From: Undaria pinnatifida
Lineage: Eukaryota > Sar > Phaeophyceae > Laminariales > Alariaceae
NCBI GenBank assembly: GCA_012845835.1
Contig: JABAKD010000009.1
Coordinates: 4,031,324 to 4,095,323, forward strand
DNA: 64,000 bases
Direction of reading: 5' to 3'
Each line of letters begins with the position of its first letter. Within the stretch, counting starts at the first letter, position 1. This document shows positions 49,875-59,620 of the stretch, one piece after another. A program made the translations under genes and the position numbers. The notes beneath the pieces are model-generated. The model saw only the letters and a program-made list of their open reading frames with translations, was not told where the DNA came from and did no database searches.

Positions 49875-51180
49875 AAAAATACACTCCAGCTGTGAGATCG
49901 AAGATTTCGTCGAAACTCATCTTTGCAAGCTGTGTGTGATACTCCGATCGCGCGCATTACGAGTTGTGTGTCCTCATTAAAGATATAGGTCGGCGACTCC
50001 CCTTACAACTACAGTGTAGCTATCAGGGTCAACAGGATGATTTTAGTCAGTCTGTGCGCGGAATCTATAAAACCCGTTTCTGAGGGAGACAAAATCTGAC
50101 AGCTGTGAAGGGAAAGGGGGCCTGGGTTTGATCAAAAGCGAGCGGGTTTGGAGGAGGGGGGGGGGGGGGGGGGGGGGAAGGGGCAATTTGTGCATGTGAG
50201 CTATAAATCCTTTCGAGGGGAAAAATCTGACGGTTTTGGCACCAGTATATTATTGGGGGCGGGGGGGGGGTTGGGGCGGGGCGGGGGGGGGGGGGGGGCG
50301 GGGGGGGGGGGGGGGGGGCAGCTCAATATGTGCCTGGAAACTATACATTATTTTGAGGGGATAAATGTGACGGTTTTGGAAATAATACATCAGTTCATCA
50401 TGTATATCCTGGGGTAAGTCGTACAATCAGTGAGTAAAGAGAGGGTGGAGTGTTCGAGGGGGTGGGGTTGGGATGGGTTGGGGGGGAAGGTGGGGGGTGG
50501 GGGGGGGTGGGAGGAGGGGGGGGAAGTGCTTTAGGTGAGGGGTTTGTTATACGTGTTGTGCTAGGTCTAGGCGATGGTGCGGGTGATGGGGAAGAAGGGG
50601 GCGTTCGAGGCGGGCGGGGGGGGGGGGGGGGGGTGGGGGGGACACAGCGGCATGGATGGCTCTCAAAAGATAATGAAGTGATATCCTGTGCGGGAAGTGT
50701 TTATTAATGTGGCGGATTTCGATATTTGGTGGGGCGTTTGAGTAAGGGAGAGCAAGAGGGGGGGGGGGGGGGGATTTTTTAAGAGGTTTAGGTCAAAAAT
50801 AGTATTCAAATACACTTCGGCTGTGAGATCAAAGATATGTAGCACCTTGTTATACGCGTGGTGGGGGGGGGGGGAAAGGCTGTAGGTGAGGGGTTTGTTA
50901 CACGTGTGGTGCTAGGTCTAGGCGATGGTGCGGGTGATGGGGAAGAAGGGGGCGTTCGAGGCGGGGGGGGGGGGGGGGGGGGGGGGGTCGGGGGGGAAAC
51001 AATTAAAAACTACGTCATGGATGGTCAGAAAGACAATGACGTGATATCAACTGCGTATAAGTGTTTATTACTTAGGCCGATTTTGATTGTGAGTGGGGCG
51101 TTTGGACAGATTAGGCGGAAGAGGGGGGGGGAAATCGGGGGACGGAGGGGCCGGGGGGGGGGAAAGGGTTGGGTTTTTTA
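49875..51180 (+). repeat. R1 copy, longest, joined to R7
   Basis: Complete module order with G tracts at 50157, 50262-50320, 50610-50632, 50760 and 50961-50987. The closing blocks are repeated at 50805-50990. It starts about 13 bp after the recombinase element ends. Confidence 0.85.
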
Positions 51181-52560
51181 AAAAATGTTTACTATTCTAG
51201 AAGGTTTGATGTTAGATGCAGCATGCAACCCAGTGTTTAAGTGTAGTAAATAACGTGTTAAATCTTCATAATTTGTTGTTGTATGATACATGGATCGAAA
51301 GCTAGAAATTTTTTTAGAATATGTGTAGGTACCAACATAATTTGTTGTTGTATGATACATGGATCGAAAGCTAGAAATTTTTTTAGAATATGTGTAGGTA
51401 CCATTATTTTCTGACATCGCTAATTATAAGAAAGAGATACGTATTGTCAAATGCAACCGGCGAGGTGATGTGGTCATGCACTGTTTGTCACCATCATCAT
51501 ACAGTTACCATTATTGTCGACATCGCTAATTATACGAAAGAGATACGTATTGCCAAATACAGCATGCGAGGTGATGTATGTGGCCATGTGCTGCCATTGA
51601 GCATTAGAGGGAGGGATGCGAATCGTCAGTTTTAAAGGAACGCTTGGTATACATGTGCTCAATTACGTTACCTCATTAGTCATACTTGGTATACACGCGC
51701 TCAATTACGTACCCTCGTTAGTAATACTTCGCTTGGCATAGGTGGGGAGGCGATCATGCAGACGGTATGTACGAAATACCCTACGTAATGGGTTGGTAAG
51801 GTTGTTTACCGCAATTTTAACACATCTACCTGTGCTTCCTTTTCCAAATTATTTTTGTCTCAAAGAAATGTACGATTTCACGCCTATGATTTTACCTTGT
51901 CGATGTGGGGCTCTGCGGTCCTCAATTTTAAGTCAGAGATACGTCCTACAAATACATCAGGCGAGGTGGGTATGTGATGTCATGCGATGTCATCACTATT
52001 GATCGCGAGGGTGATTATACTTTGTGAGGTAAATGGTACTGTGTTTCGTAGAGGTCGTCTCAGGAGGGTATGCGATGGGTCGGCAGTGTGGTTTATCGCA
52101 ATTTTATCAGGTCTGCCTGTGCTTCCTTTCCAACATATTATTGTCTCAAATGTACGATTTCACGTTCATGATTTTTACCGTGCCGCTGTGGGGCTCTGAG
52201 GTCGCCAATTCTAAGGCAGAGATAAATCTTACAAATACAGCAGTTGAGGTGGGCATGCAACGTCATATATATGCGATGTCACCACTATTGAAGGCGAGGG
52301 TGACTTCACTTCGTCAGGTATATGCTACTGCATTTCGTCAAGGTTGTCTCACGTGGACATGCGATGTCACCACTATTGAACGCGAAAGTGACTTTACTTT
52401 GTTAGGCACATTCCACTGCGTTTGGAATGGTCGAGGTTGTCAGGCAATCATGCAAGCGTATGGAGGCACGAAATACCCTGCGAAATAGGTTGGTCGTGTG
52501 GTTTACCGCAGTGTTAACATCCCTGTCTGTACTTACTTTTCACATTATTATAGACTATAT
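51180..52560 (+). repeat. R7 repeat, longest copy, with internal tandem duplications
   Basis: Contains a ~69-bp tandem duplication (51268-51402) and several successive versions of the blocks TCTGAGGTCGCCAATTCTAA and CACTATTGAACGCGA. Matches 12890-13345 and 13870-14230, and 59350-59620 inverted. Short frames here do not look coding. Confidence 0.7.
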
Positions 52561-53164
52561 ATAGTGTACACTTATACATCCTGTTTTCTCCCCACTGTCG
52601 TCGAAGATGTTGTAGTCCTGTAGATGTCGCGTCCATGTCTGATGCTCTTGTTAGTGGTGTTCATGAAAACATGCCCTAACATGTAGTAGATGATCGCTCG
52701 GTGGTGTTCGTTTCCTTTACTTCAAGCCAGGTAGTATATGCCAACGCAACCGCTTGCTTGAAAAACGACAAAGAAATTCCTCACACACCTGACACAGAGA
52801 ATACGCGGCCCGAAGATTGTTCAGTATACCAACGGTCAGGAACAGGTTATCGAGCAGCGCACTTGATTTTTACTACCGCCCCTCACTCCACCTAAGACAC
52901 TACGGGCATGCGTTGGACCCAGTTCGCTGATGCCCAAAACAAATTTCAAAGGAGGTGATGTGGTGGGCGAATGCTATAATGATTTGCGCTGCTTCGATTA
53001 CGCTGCCTCTCGTTCTGTTTCTTCTTGCGTTCTTGATGAACCTGTCATTTGGCAACGAGCAGTTGTGACGCATTTTTAGGTTTGTGTAAAGACTTTATGT
53101 GGACTAATTGATGTTTCTTACTCTTAGGGACTTCAATTTGGAACCCCGGGTATATGGGTTCCGT

Positions 53165-53500
53165 CTTTTGACTGGTGTTCGTATGCGGACGTATATATGG
53201 TTTTAGTGTGTCGTGTGTCCGCGTGGTTTTTGTTTCACGTATGTTTTGGTTGATATTCTAGACTTGGTTATCGTATTGTTTTAAAGTGGTGCTTTCCGCG
53301 TTTTTGATGCTACACGTATATGTTTTGGTTTATGTTCTAGACTTTGTTATCGTGTTGTTTCGGAGCGGTATTTTCGAATACATGTTATTGTGTAACCACG
53401 TAGTTCGCAAGCACGTGGTTTTTTAAACACGTACTTTTTGTTTGCTGTTCTAGACTTCATTATCGTGTGGTATCACAATCGTGTTTTCGAATATATATTG
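53165..53500. repeat. R5 minisatellite, inverted
   Basis: Reverse-complement match of 46095-46440 over its whole length, including the side sequence TCTTTTGACTGGTGTTCGTA. A G-rich tract follows. Confidence 0.75.
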
Positions 53501-53509
53501 GTGTACAGT

Positions 53510-53570
53510 GGTTGGGGGGGGGGGGGAGAGGGGGGAAAAGGGGGGGGGAAAAAGGGGGGGGGCTGTTGTA
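53510..53570. repeat. G-rich tract
   Basis: Runs of G broken by A. A similar tract lies at 53875-53901. Confidence 0.8.
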
Positions 53571-53739
53571 TATATCTGCAAAACGTATTTTTGGTACGCC
53601 GAGAAAACTGCTTCGGGGGGCCTAAAACGAAGTTGCGAGGGACGTTTGGGAATTTCAACGTTCCCCCTCGCGGATTTTGTCAAGTATCGTTAAATGCATA
53701 TTTATCCCTGAAGATAGACATGCAGTAACCAGCCTTGAC

Positions 53740-53796
53740 AACTATGGGTTGTAGCGGTATCATAATGCACTTGTGATACCGTTACTCTTCATAGTT
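53740..53796. other. Nested inverted repeats
   Basis: An inner stem GTAGCGGTATCA/TGATACCGTTAC (one mismatch) sits inside an outer AACTATG/CATAGTT pair. It could fold as RNA or DNA but does not fit a tRNA. Confidence 0.4.
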
Positions 53797-53994
53797 CGGC
53801 TATGTGTGTTTTATTTATTTCGCTACACGGTGTGGGTTGAATCGAAATACGGAGTGAGGCTAGGGTTTAAGAAAAAGGGGGGGGGGGAGGGGGGGGGGGG
53901 GATTAGACAGGAAAGAGTTGGTATGTATAGGTAGTCTGCTTGTTGAGGATCTCGTCATGTTGGTGGGTGACATGTGATGAGTTGTGGGAGGTTT

Positions 53995-54245
53995 GTGGAT
54001 GTTTCGGCGACTCCACTTGCAACTACAGTGTAGCTATCTGGGTCGACAGGGTGATGTTAGTCAGTCTGTGGACGGAAACTATGAAATTCGTGGAAGGTAA
54101 TGCATCAGTTTATCAAGTGAAGGTATCGGGGAGGGGGGGGGGACGGGGGTGAATTGCAGCAGCGGGATCTCCAGCACGTGGAAGTGTTCATTACTCTGGC
54201 GGATTTCGATGTGGGTCGTCTGAAGGAAAGTGCGAGATGCATTCA
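53995..54245 (+). repeat. R1 fragment
   Basis: Begins at CGGCGACTCCACTTGCAACT, includes TAGTCAGTCTGTGGACGGAA and a GATTTCGATGTGGGTCG block, with the middle modules deleted. Confidence 0.65.
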
Positions 54246-54965
54246 GGCGTGATTTGGACTCAGTAACGTTCGTTGTTTCCGTGGACATACCATGTTTTGG
54301 CAGGATTTTTGGCGTTGTTTTTTTCCTGAAATATTTCGGTTATAGGTAGTGTGTTTGATACGTACGTCATGAATGTATGTTTTGCGTTGGTATAGTTGAG
54401 AAACTTGGTTATAATTTACATTCCTCAATCGACGCCGTCGAGAAGACGAATTAATCCATACATAACAATGTTATTTGGGAAAACATTTTTGTAATCCTCA
54501 GATGTTTAATGAAGACGTTGTAACCTACGAACGTAGGTTGAACACTTCCATGCTTATATACACCCTCTTTTCAACCCACAAATACCCAGTACTCGACATG
54601 CACAGTCCATACTCACTTCCACACTCATATGTACCCGCTTTCCAACCCACACACATCCAAATGTAGACGCCTCCTCCGAATAACTCGAATCAACATGTCC
54701 GCACACATTGTTTATTCAGGTACGACGTTGCATTACGCTCTCAAACTCTAATGTCTATGGCTATGCTTACGTGACTACGTTTCCACTTATCCACGAAAAT
54801 CCCCCCCCCCCTCTCCCCCTTTTCATAACTCTTATATCGATCTATTCCCCTAAACGGTGGTTGTTGATTCTTTTATGACACTTTGTAAAAATAAACGTTT
54901 GAGGGACAGGCGAAGTGGCCATTCCCATAAATCATGTACAACTTCTGCAATTTAGTCGCTCATTC

Positions 54966-55690
54966 CTAAAAATCATGTAACGTACAAAGACGTACCCACT
55001 CATCACTCAGCAGTCTATCATGCCCGGGTGCTTGACCTTCCCTTTCGATACGTTTCCAAACTCCTTCAGTGACCAACCACCAATACTTCTCACGTACAAC
55101 CGGGTCATGCGCTCTTTTAATAGTCGGCTTTATTGGTGAGTTTTTGAAAAATGTTTGGCGGAAATTGTGGAGTTTGTTCCTCAAACGTTCCTTGGCATAA
55201 CCATGTCTAATCATGTCCGTCATCAACTTAGCAGCTGCTACTTGGAAGAAATGGATTTCCGAGCACCTAATTGCAAATCGACAAAGTTGGCAATGGAGGG
55301 TCGCATACAAACACTTTTTTGATAATCGTGTTTCAATGTGGGGGTATCTACGGTACTGCTTCAGTGTCTCCATGTGGTCCCGCTTATCATACATTCGAAT
55401 TTGCGACACTCCAGGAGTACTTTGAAGAATTTCCATATCCAGGAAATGCACTGTTTGCTCTCTTTGTTCCTTGGTGATAGATACAGGGTTCGCAACCTGC
55501 TCACCCTCGTCATTCAGGATGTGTTCTGGGTACATTCCACCATACACCCCCCCCCTCCTTTCCGCTCGATAATTTGTTCAAACGTAGAGCCTTTCCTACT
55601 GGGTAAGCCTGGTGCTACCGTAAGTATGTCATCTATGAATCTCTTAGTATTACTACCGTACTGGTCAATAAACTCTAAAGGGTAAAGAGG
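54966..55690 (-). pseudogene. Reverse transcriptase C-terminal block (motif C and thumb region)
   Basis: After the TAA at 55691-55693 the same frame reads PLYPLEFIDQYG, then KRFIDD (FIDD at 55628-55639), supplying the catalytic aspartate pair. It then runs into a nine-G tract at about 55548-55556, where the frame is lost. A new frame picks up at 55547 and stays open for 193 codons to a stop at 54966. That frame holds VHFLDMEIL, YDKRD, an RYPHIET box and a helical Leu/Arg-rich tail, the usual order after motif C in Penelope-like RTs. The poly-G tract could be a real indel or an assembly or sequencing slip. Directly downstream, two short related strings ending in AATCATGTA lie at about 54930-54980. 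Confidence 0.75.
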
Positions 55691-57751
55691 TTAAATGTTG
55701 TTTCTCGTATGGAGCAAATATCTATTTATCATAGTTTTTAGGAAATTGAGTTCATGCATGAACGCAAAATCGTTCGCTAAATCGGGTGCGGGTGCAGTGC
55801 CCATGAATATGCCCGATGATTGCTTATATATCGCTCCTCCAAATTGTACAAACCCTTCGTCTAATACGAAGTTAATCCATTCACACAGTTTAGCTTGACC
55901 AACATTAAATTCCCTTTTGTTGTTGGTTGTTCCAGTAGCATTTACAGGAGGGTTGAGAGACCAGTGTATTTTGTTGATCTTCGGTTCCTTTTTATTTTTT
56001 TTTAACCTATACTTAATGTACATCGATTTGGAACCGTCTTTTGCTTCTTGGTACGTGAATACCAATTCCAGTAACTCGCCCATAATACGTTTAAGACATT
56101 TGACCGGAATGTTAGTGTACATGGCTACAAAATCAAATATTTCCAGGTGGTGAGGCAGTCCGTTTTTGGCCATCGCTGCTTTGTGGTCCAAATCATTCAT
56201 AACATCTACTATCTCAGCCCCACCTGAAGTAATCCAACACTTGTTTGCAACCAAACCGATACGAATACATTCTTCACGCCACAAAGCATCTAGTACTGGT
56301 CTGATGCCCACGAGTACTGCATTTACTATCTTAGCTACGCCTTCTGTGGTTGTGCCACAACACGCTGTGATACCCCGGAAAGCTGGGATCGCTTTGTGTA
56401 ATTTGGGCATAAGATATCTAACCGCTATCTGCGTAGAGTACCTTTTGACATACTTGTGTTTGTGTGGTTTTTGAGGATCTTGGATTTTGACCATGACCAT
56501 CGGTATCGGTAAATGTTCCTTCAGCAAATATGTAATTTGCCTCGTCGTGATTTTTTCTATGAGGTCTGGGAACAATTCACTCGCAACTCGTGTATATCCT
56601 GGACCACTCAACTCTGCTGTGGTTACTCTCGCATAACAGGCTTTGCACATGACGCTCAAGCAGTTTGCTGCTTTGTCCACTTTAGTGATAACGACACTTT
56701 TATGCGCCTGTTTGAATGCGTGTCTGGCTGCCGAAATGTCGATGTTGCCTGTTACTGGACGTGTTTCAGCAGCATCTTCTGCGTATTCTAAACATCTACG
56801 TATTTCTTCAAATAGCGTGTTCCTCCAGTCTAAAGTATCCACGTAGTTGATTGCTAAGTTGCTGCAGATCTCGGCTACATGTTCCTCAATGGCCGTGACC
56901 AATTGCACATAAAATGGTGCTGTATGCTTCTCCTCCGCATAATCTAATCTAAACCCGGCCTGCAATTTAAGTATGGCTTCAGCATCTTTCTGCTTAAGGC
57001 ACTCTGCATCCGTTGTTAATACACAAAGGGAACCAGCCTTTATACATACGGAATACTTCGACCATCTAGAATTCCAGCAAATACACTGAAAATCCTGGTT
57101 GATGTCGCGTGCTACGGCGCTGGCATTGAGGAAGAAAGAATCCAAGGTCTGGCCATACTTGAAACATGGAATTGTTTCCGTAATACTCTCCCGAAACCCA
57201 ACGCATACAGGGGGTATCCTACTTAATATATTTGGCCGCATCAGTACTCCGCGCAGGGGGACTACGTTGGCAATCTCACTAGTGAATCCCATGACGATTA
57301 ACTTAGGTACTTTCACCGGTTGGACCGAAGGCGTCGGGAACGAGCTCAAATAGCGTTTCCTGAGTACATTGAAAGCCTTTTGGACGTTACCGGGAATGCC
57401 GTGTTGTCCTATGTACTTGATCATACGGAGCAAGTTTCTTGGGGCCAAGTGCAAGATGTACGAATCCACCAAGTGTGGTCTATTATTAACAAGTCCGGCA
57501 AAGTAATTAATCCTACGCTGCCAGTCTCTAGACAGAAACATCCGCCCATTGTGCGTTATCTTAGAAATACGCGATTTGTGCCTAGAGCGTCTGACCCGTC
57601 TAATCCCAAAGCCATGTGTTGGTATCTGTGGGAGTTGTCTCTTGGCGATTTCCCTACGTGTATTGTATCCTTTTACGCGTGTGCGCAATCGGTTAATCCA
57701 TAAAGTTTTCTCTTTCTCGCCAATGGAGTGGTGTCCCTGAGTTCTCCACAC
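55691..57751 (-). CDS. Reverse transcriptase, main block of the Penelope-like element
   Basis: This is the longest open frame in the window, 686 codons as read from 57751, although the first ~10 residues overlap the nuclease in another frame and are probably not translated. EKEKTLWINRL (residues 12-22) closes the endonuclease. A basic segment (40-70) and a long linker follow, with a CxC pair at 223-225. The linker leads to VDKAANCLSVMCK (358-370), where many Penelope-like RTs have DKG. Then come PKLHK (449-453), motif A with catalytic D540, and motif B around Q644-N660. The frame stops at a TAA (55691-55693) shortly after motif B. The same frame then continues without a break into motif C (FIDD at 55628-55639), so the stop is a point lesion, not the true end. 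Confidence 0.85.
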   Translation of the reverse strand: MWRTQGHHSIGEKEKTLWINRLRTRVKGYNTRREIAKRQLPQIPTHGFGIRRVRRSRHKSRISKITHNGRMFLSRDWQRRINYFAGLVNNRPHLVDSYILHLAPRNLLRMIKYIGQHGIPGNVQKAFNVLRKRYLSSFPTPSVQPVKVPKLIVMGFTSEIANVVPLRGVLMRPNILSRIPPVCVGFRESITETIPCFKYGQTLDSFFLNASAVARDINQDFQCICWNSRWSKYSVCIKAGSLCVLTTDAECLKQKDAEAILKLQAGFRLDYAEEKHTAPFYVQLVTAIEEHVAEICSNLAINYVDTLDWRNTLFEEIRRCLEYAEDAAETRPVTGNIDISAARHAFKQAHKSVVITKVDKAANCLSVMCKACYARVTTAELSGPGYTRVASELFPDLIEKITTRQITYLLKEHLPIPMVMVKIQDPQKPHKHKYVKRYSTQIAVRYLMPKLHKAIPAFRGITACCGTTTEGVAKIVNAVLVGIRPVLDALWREECIRIGLVANKCWITSGGAEIVDVMNDLDHKAAMAKNGLPHHLEIFDFVAMYTNIPVKCLKRIMGELLELVFTYQEAKDGSKSMYIKYRLKKNKKEPKINKIHWSLNPPVNATGTTNNKREFNVGQAKLCEWINFVLDEGFVQFGGAIYKQSSGIFMGTAPAPDLANDFAFMHELNFLKTMINRYLLHTRNNI

Positions 57752-58121
57752 CCTCTAAACACCGGGGAACTATCTCGAGGAGAACGACAACAAATTTGGT
57801 TTGATCCGCCTTGATTTCTCTACCTAGAGCGTCTGTTGTGGAAATATGTTCCTGGAATCTAACGTACGGGCTCTTGATTGTTCGTCCCACGTATGTTTTC
57901 CTGTTATTCAAATGGACTATGGCGTAAATAGAACATGTGTCCTTGTCAGCGACTGGGCGTCTTCCACCTGGGCCGGGAACAACGCGCCACTTTTGAAATG
58001 TTTTCCCACTCTTTTGCTGGCGAAGTGCACCTGGTGGCAAATCCCCCCTTTCCCCCTTACCCTTTGCCAACCAAGCGTTCCGAATCCTCCAAATCCTTTT
58101 TAGCGCCGGATGGTTAGACAT
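57693..58121 (-). CDS. GIY-YIG endonuclease domain, N-terminal block of the Penelope-like element
   Basis: The frame encodes about 142 residues from an ATG at 58121; an in-frame TAG lies just upstream, which supports this start. A basic N-terminus (residues 1-60, rich in K, R and G) is followed by the nuclease core: SIY at residues 64-66, TYVGRT at 76-81, and R88 and H92 in RFQEH. These match the GIY, YIG and helix-arginine positions of the family, which cleaves DNA using one divalent metal. The block ends in HWRERE and then runs out of frame. The frame two bases over continues with EKEKTLWINRL, the usual end of such a domain, so a one- or two-base indel in the A-rich stretch at about 57705-57720 separates the nuclease from the RT. 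A programmed frameshift is possible, but the other lesions in this copy make decay more likely. Confidence 0.8.
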   Translation of the reverse strand: MSNHPALKRIWRIRNAWLAKGKGERGDLPPGALRQQKSGKTFQKWRVVPGPGGRRPVADKDTCSIYAIVHLNNRKTYVGRTIKSPYVRFQEHISTTDALGREIKADQTKFVVVLLEIVPRCLEGVENSGTPLHWRERENFMD

Positions 58122-58374
58122 CACTGCCTATCTAGTTCGTACAAATGCATTTCGCATTATCCCTGAGGGAGATTCATCGTCCCATTTAAATGGTCGTGGG
58201 GATCTACGTTTACCCCGTATCCGTGACATGATTGATCAGGGGTCTAAATGCCTGACTGCTTTTGGTTAAACGTCTTGTTCCTGATGGTGTGTGATCAGGT
58301 CTTGAGGTTTCCAAAGACCAGGTCGTCCAAGTGTAATCTGGTGTGTCGTGAAGTTTATGGTGTGGTAGATGAAA

Positions 58375-58479
58375 GCGGGGGGGGGGTGGGGGGGGGTGGG
58401 GGTGGGGGGGGGTGGGGGGGGGGGTTCTGGGGGGCGGGAAAGAGCTTATAATATGTAATTGTAAGTTGATGGGGGTGAA

Positions 58480-58510
<31 letters not shown>

Positions 58511-59345
58511 TGGCGTGGGGTTACTCAATGTCACAGCAGTGTAATGGTATACTTATCTGTTTCATCGTTTCTGTTTCATCGTTGGGAAGAGAAGGGGGGG
58601 GCGGGGGGGGGCGGCGGGTTATAACGGTTCATCGCGAGGGTATTTTTCATATGTGTAAACCTGTGGCAAGTTATGTTTAATGTGTCAGGCAGCGGAAGAG
58701 GGTAGACCTGTAAGTTGAGATAGGGGGGGGGGGGCGAAGCATACTTTTCTTGAGTGTATTTCTATTTAACCGTAAGTTGATGAGGGTTAGGGGTTAATTA
58801 AATTAGCGTGGGTGTAAACAAGTTCGCAGTGCAGTGGCATACTTTTCTTGTTTCATAGTTTCTGTTTCATCGTTAGTGGGGGGTGGGGTGGGGTGGGGTG
58901 GGGTGGGGGGGGTGGGGGGGGTGGGGGGGGGGGGGGGGAGGGGGGGGGGGACGGGTTGCGGGTTCCAACAGTTTATCTCGAGGGTATACAAGATCGCAGT
59001 GTAAAATACTTTTTATATGTGTAAAACTGTGGCAAATTATGTTATAATCGATCAGGCAGCAAGGGGGGGGGGGGTTCCAGTTTCATGTATAATTATGGTT
59101 TATCGGCTAAGCATGGAGGGAAGAAGGAGCGCGAGGGAGGCGGGGGGGGGGGGGGTGGCGGGGGTATACACGGCCGCAGTGTTATACTATACTTCTTATG
59201 TGTGAGGAGGCATGTGGTATATTTCTATTTAATCGGTGATAGGGGAAAACCACGAAGAAAACGAGGGGTAAATATGAAGAAAAAAGGCGGGTGGCGTGGG
59301 GGGGGGGGGGCGTCTCTTAATTTAATGACTTTGTCAGCCTTTGTA
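58375..59345. repeat. R8 G-tract tandem modules
   Basis: Three or so modules carrying TAAGTTGATG(A/G)GGGT, TTTCATCGTTTCTGTTTCAT and TATGTGTAAA(A/C)CTGTGGCAA, each followed by a run of G, at about 58440, 58760 and 59060. The plan resembles R1 but the sequence differs. Confidence 0.65.
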
Positions 59346-59349
59346 GAAT

Positions 59350-59620
59350 TTCAATTTGTATAATATATAAAACCACTTTTCATACGTCGCGATAGTGTCC
59401 GTAATAATATGTATATATCGGCAATACGTGTCTCTTTCATATAACTAGCGATGTCAGAAAATAATGGTATCTACATGATTGTACCTATCGATTGAAATAT
59501 TCTGTGATGTTTCGACCCACGTAAGATGACAAATTATTAGGCTTTTAACACGTTGTTTACTACACCTAAAAACTGGGTTCCTCACTCCATGTAAAATCAA
59601 ACTTTCTAGAAAAAAAAACA
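59350..59620 (-). repeat. R7 repeat, inverted, downstream of inverted R1
   Basis: The reverse complement matches 51190-51440, including GTGTAGTAAACAACGTGTTA and TACCATTATTTTCTGACATC. Confidence 0.7.

Larger units (their letters stand above)
54966..58121 (-). pseudogene. Penelope-like retroelement with N-terminal GIY-YIG endonuclease and reverse transcriptase, decayed
   Basis: This is the strongest coding signal in the window. Read on the minus strand it has three consecutive blocks: a GIY-YIG endonuclease (58121-57693), most of a reverse transcriptase (frame open 57751-55691), and the RT C-terminal part (55690-54966). RT landmarks are PKLHK, motif A DFVAMYTNIP, motif B QSSGIFMGTAPAPDLAN, motif C FIDD and a downstream YDKRD box. 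The FxDD core, the motif A ending in YTNIP and the GIY-YIG nuclease together are typical of Penelope-like elements, which prime reverse transcription at a nuclease-made nick. Canonical endonuclease-bearing members carry GIY-YIG at the C-terminus; here it precedes the RT, as in the permuted Chlamys/Naiad-type group known from green algae, protists and invertebrates. Assignment to that group is from memory and needs a tree. One frameshift, an in-frame stop and a G-run frameshift make this copy inactive. No second copy is in the window. Confidence 0.85.

Noticed and set aside
53740-53796. tRNA gene
   Set aside because: Stem lengths and spacing do not give a cloverleaf, and no B-box-like sequence is present. 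No tRNA or rRNA gene was found elsewhere in the window either.
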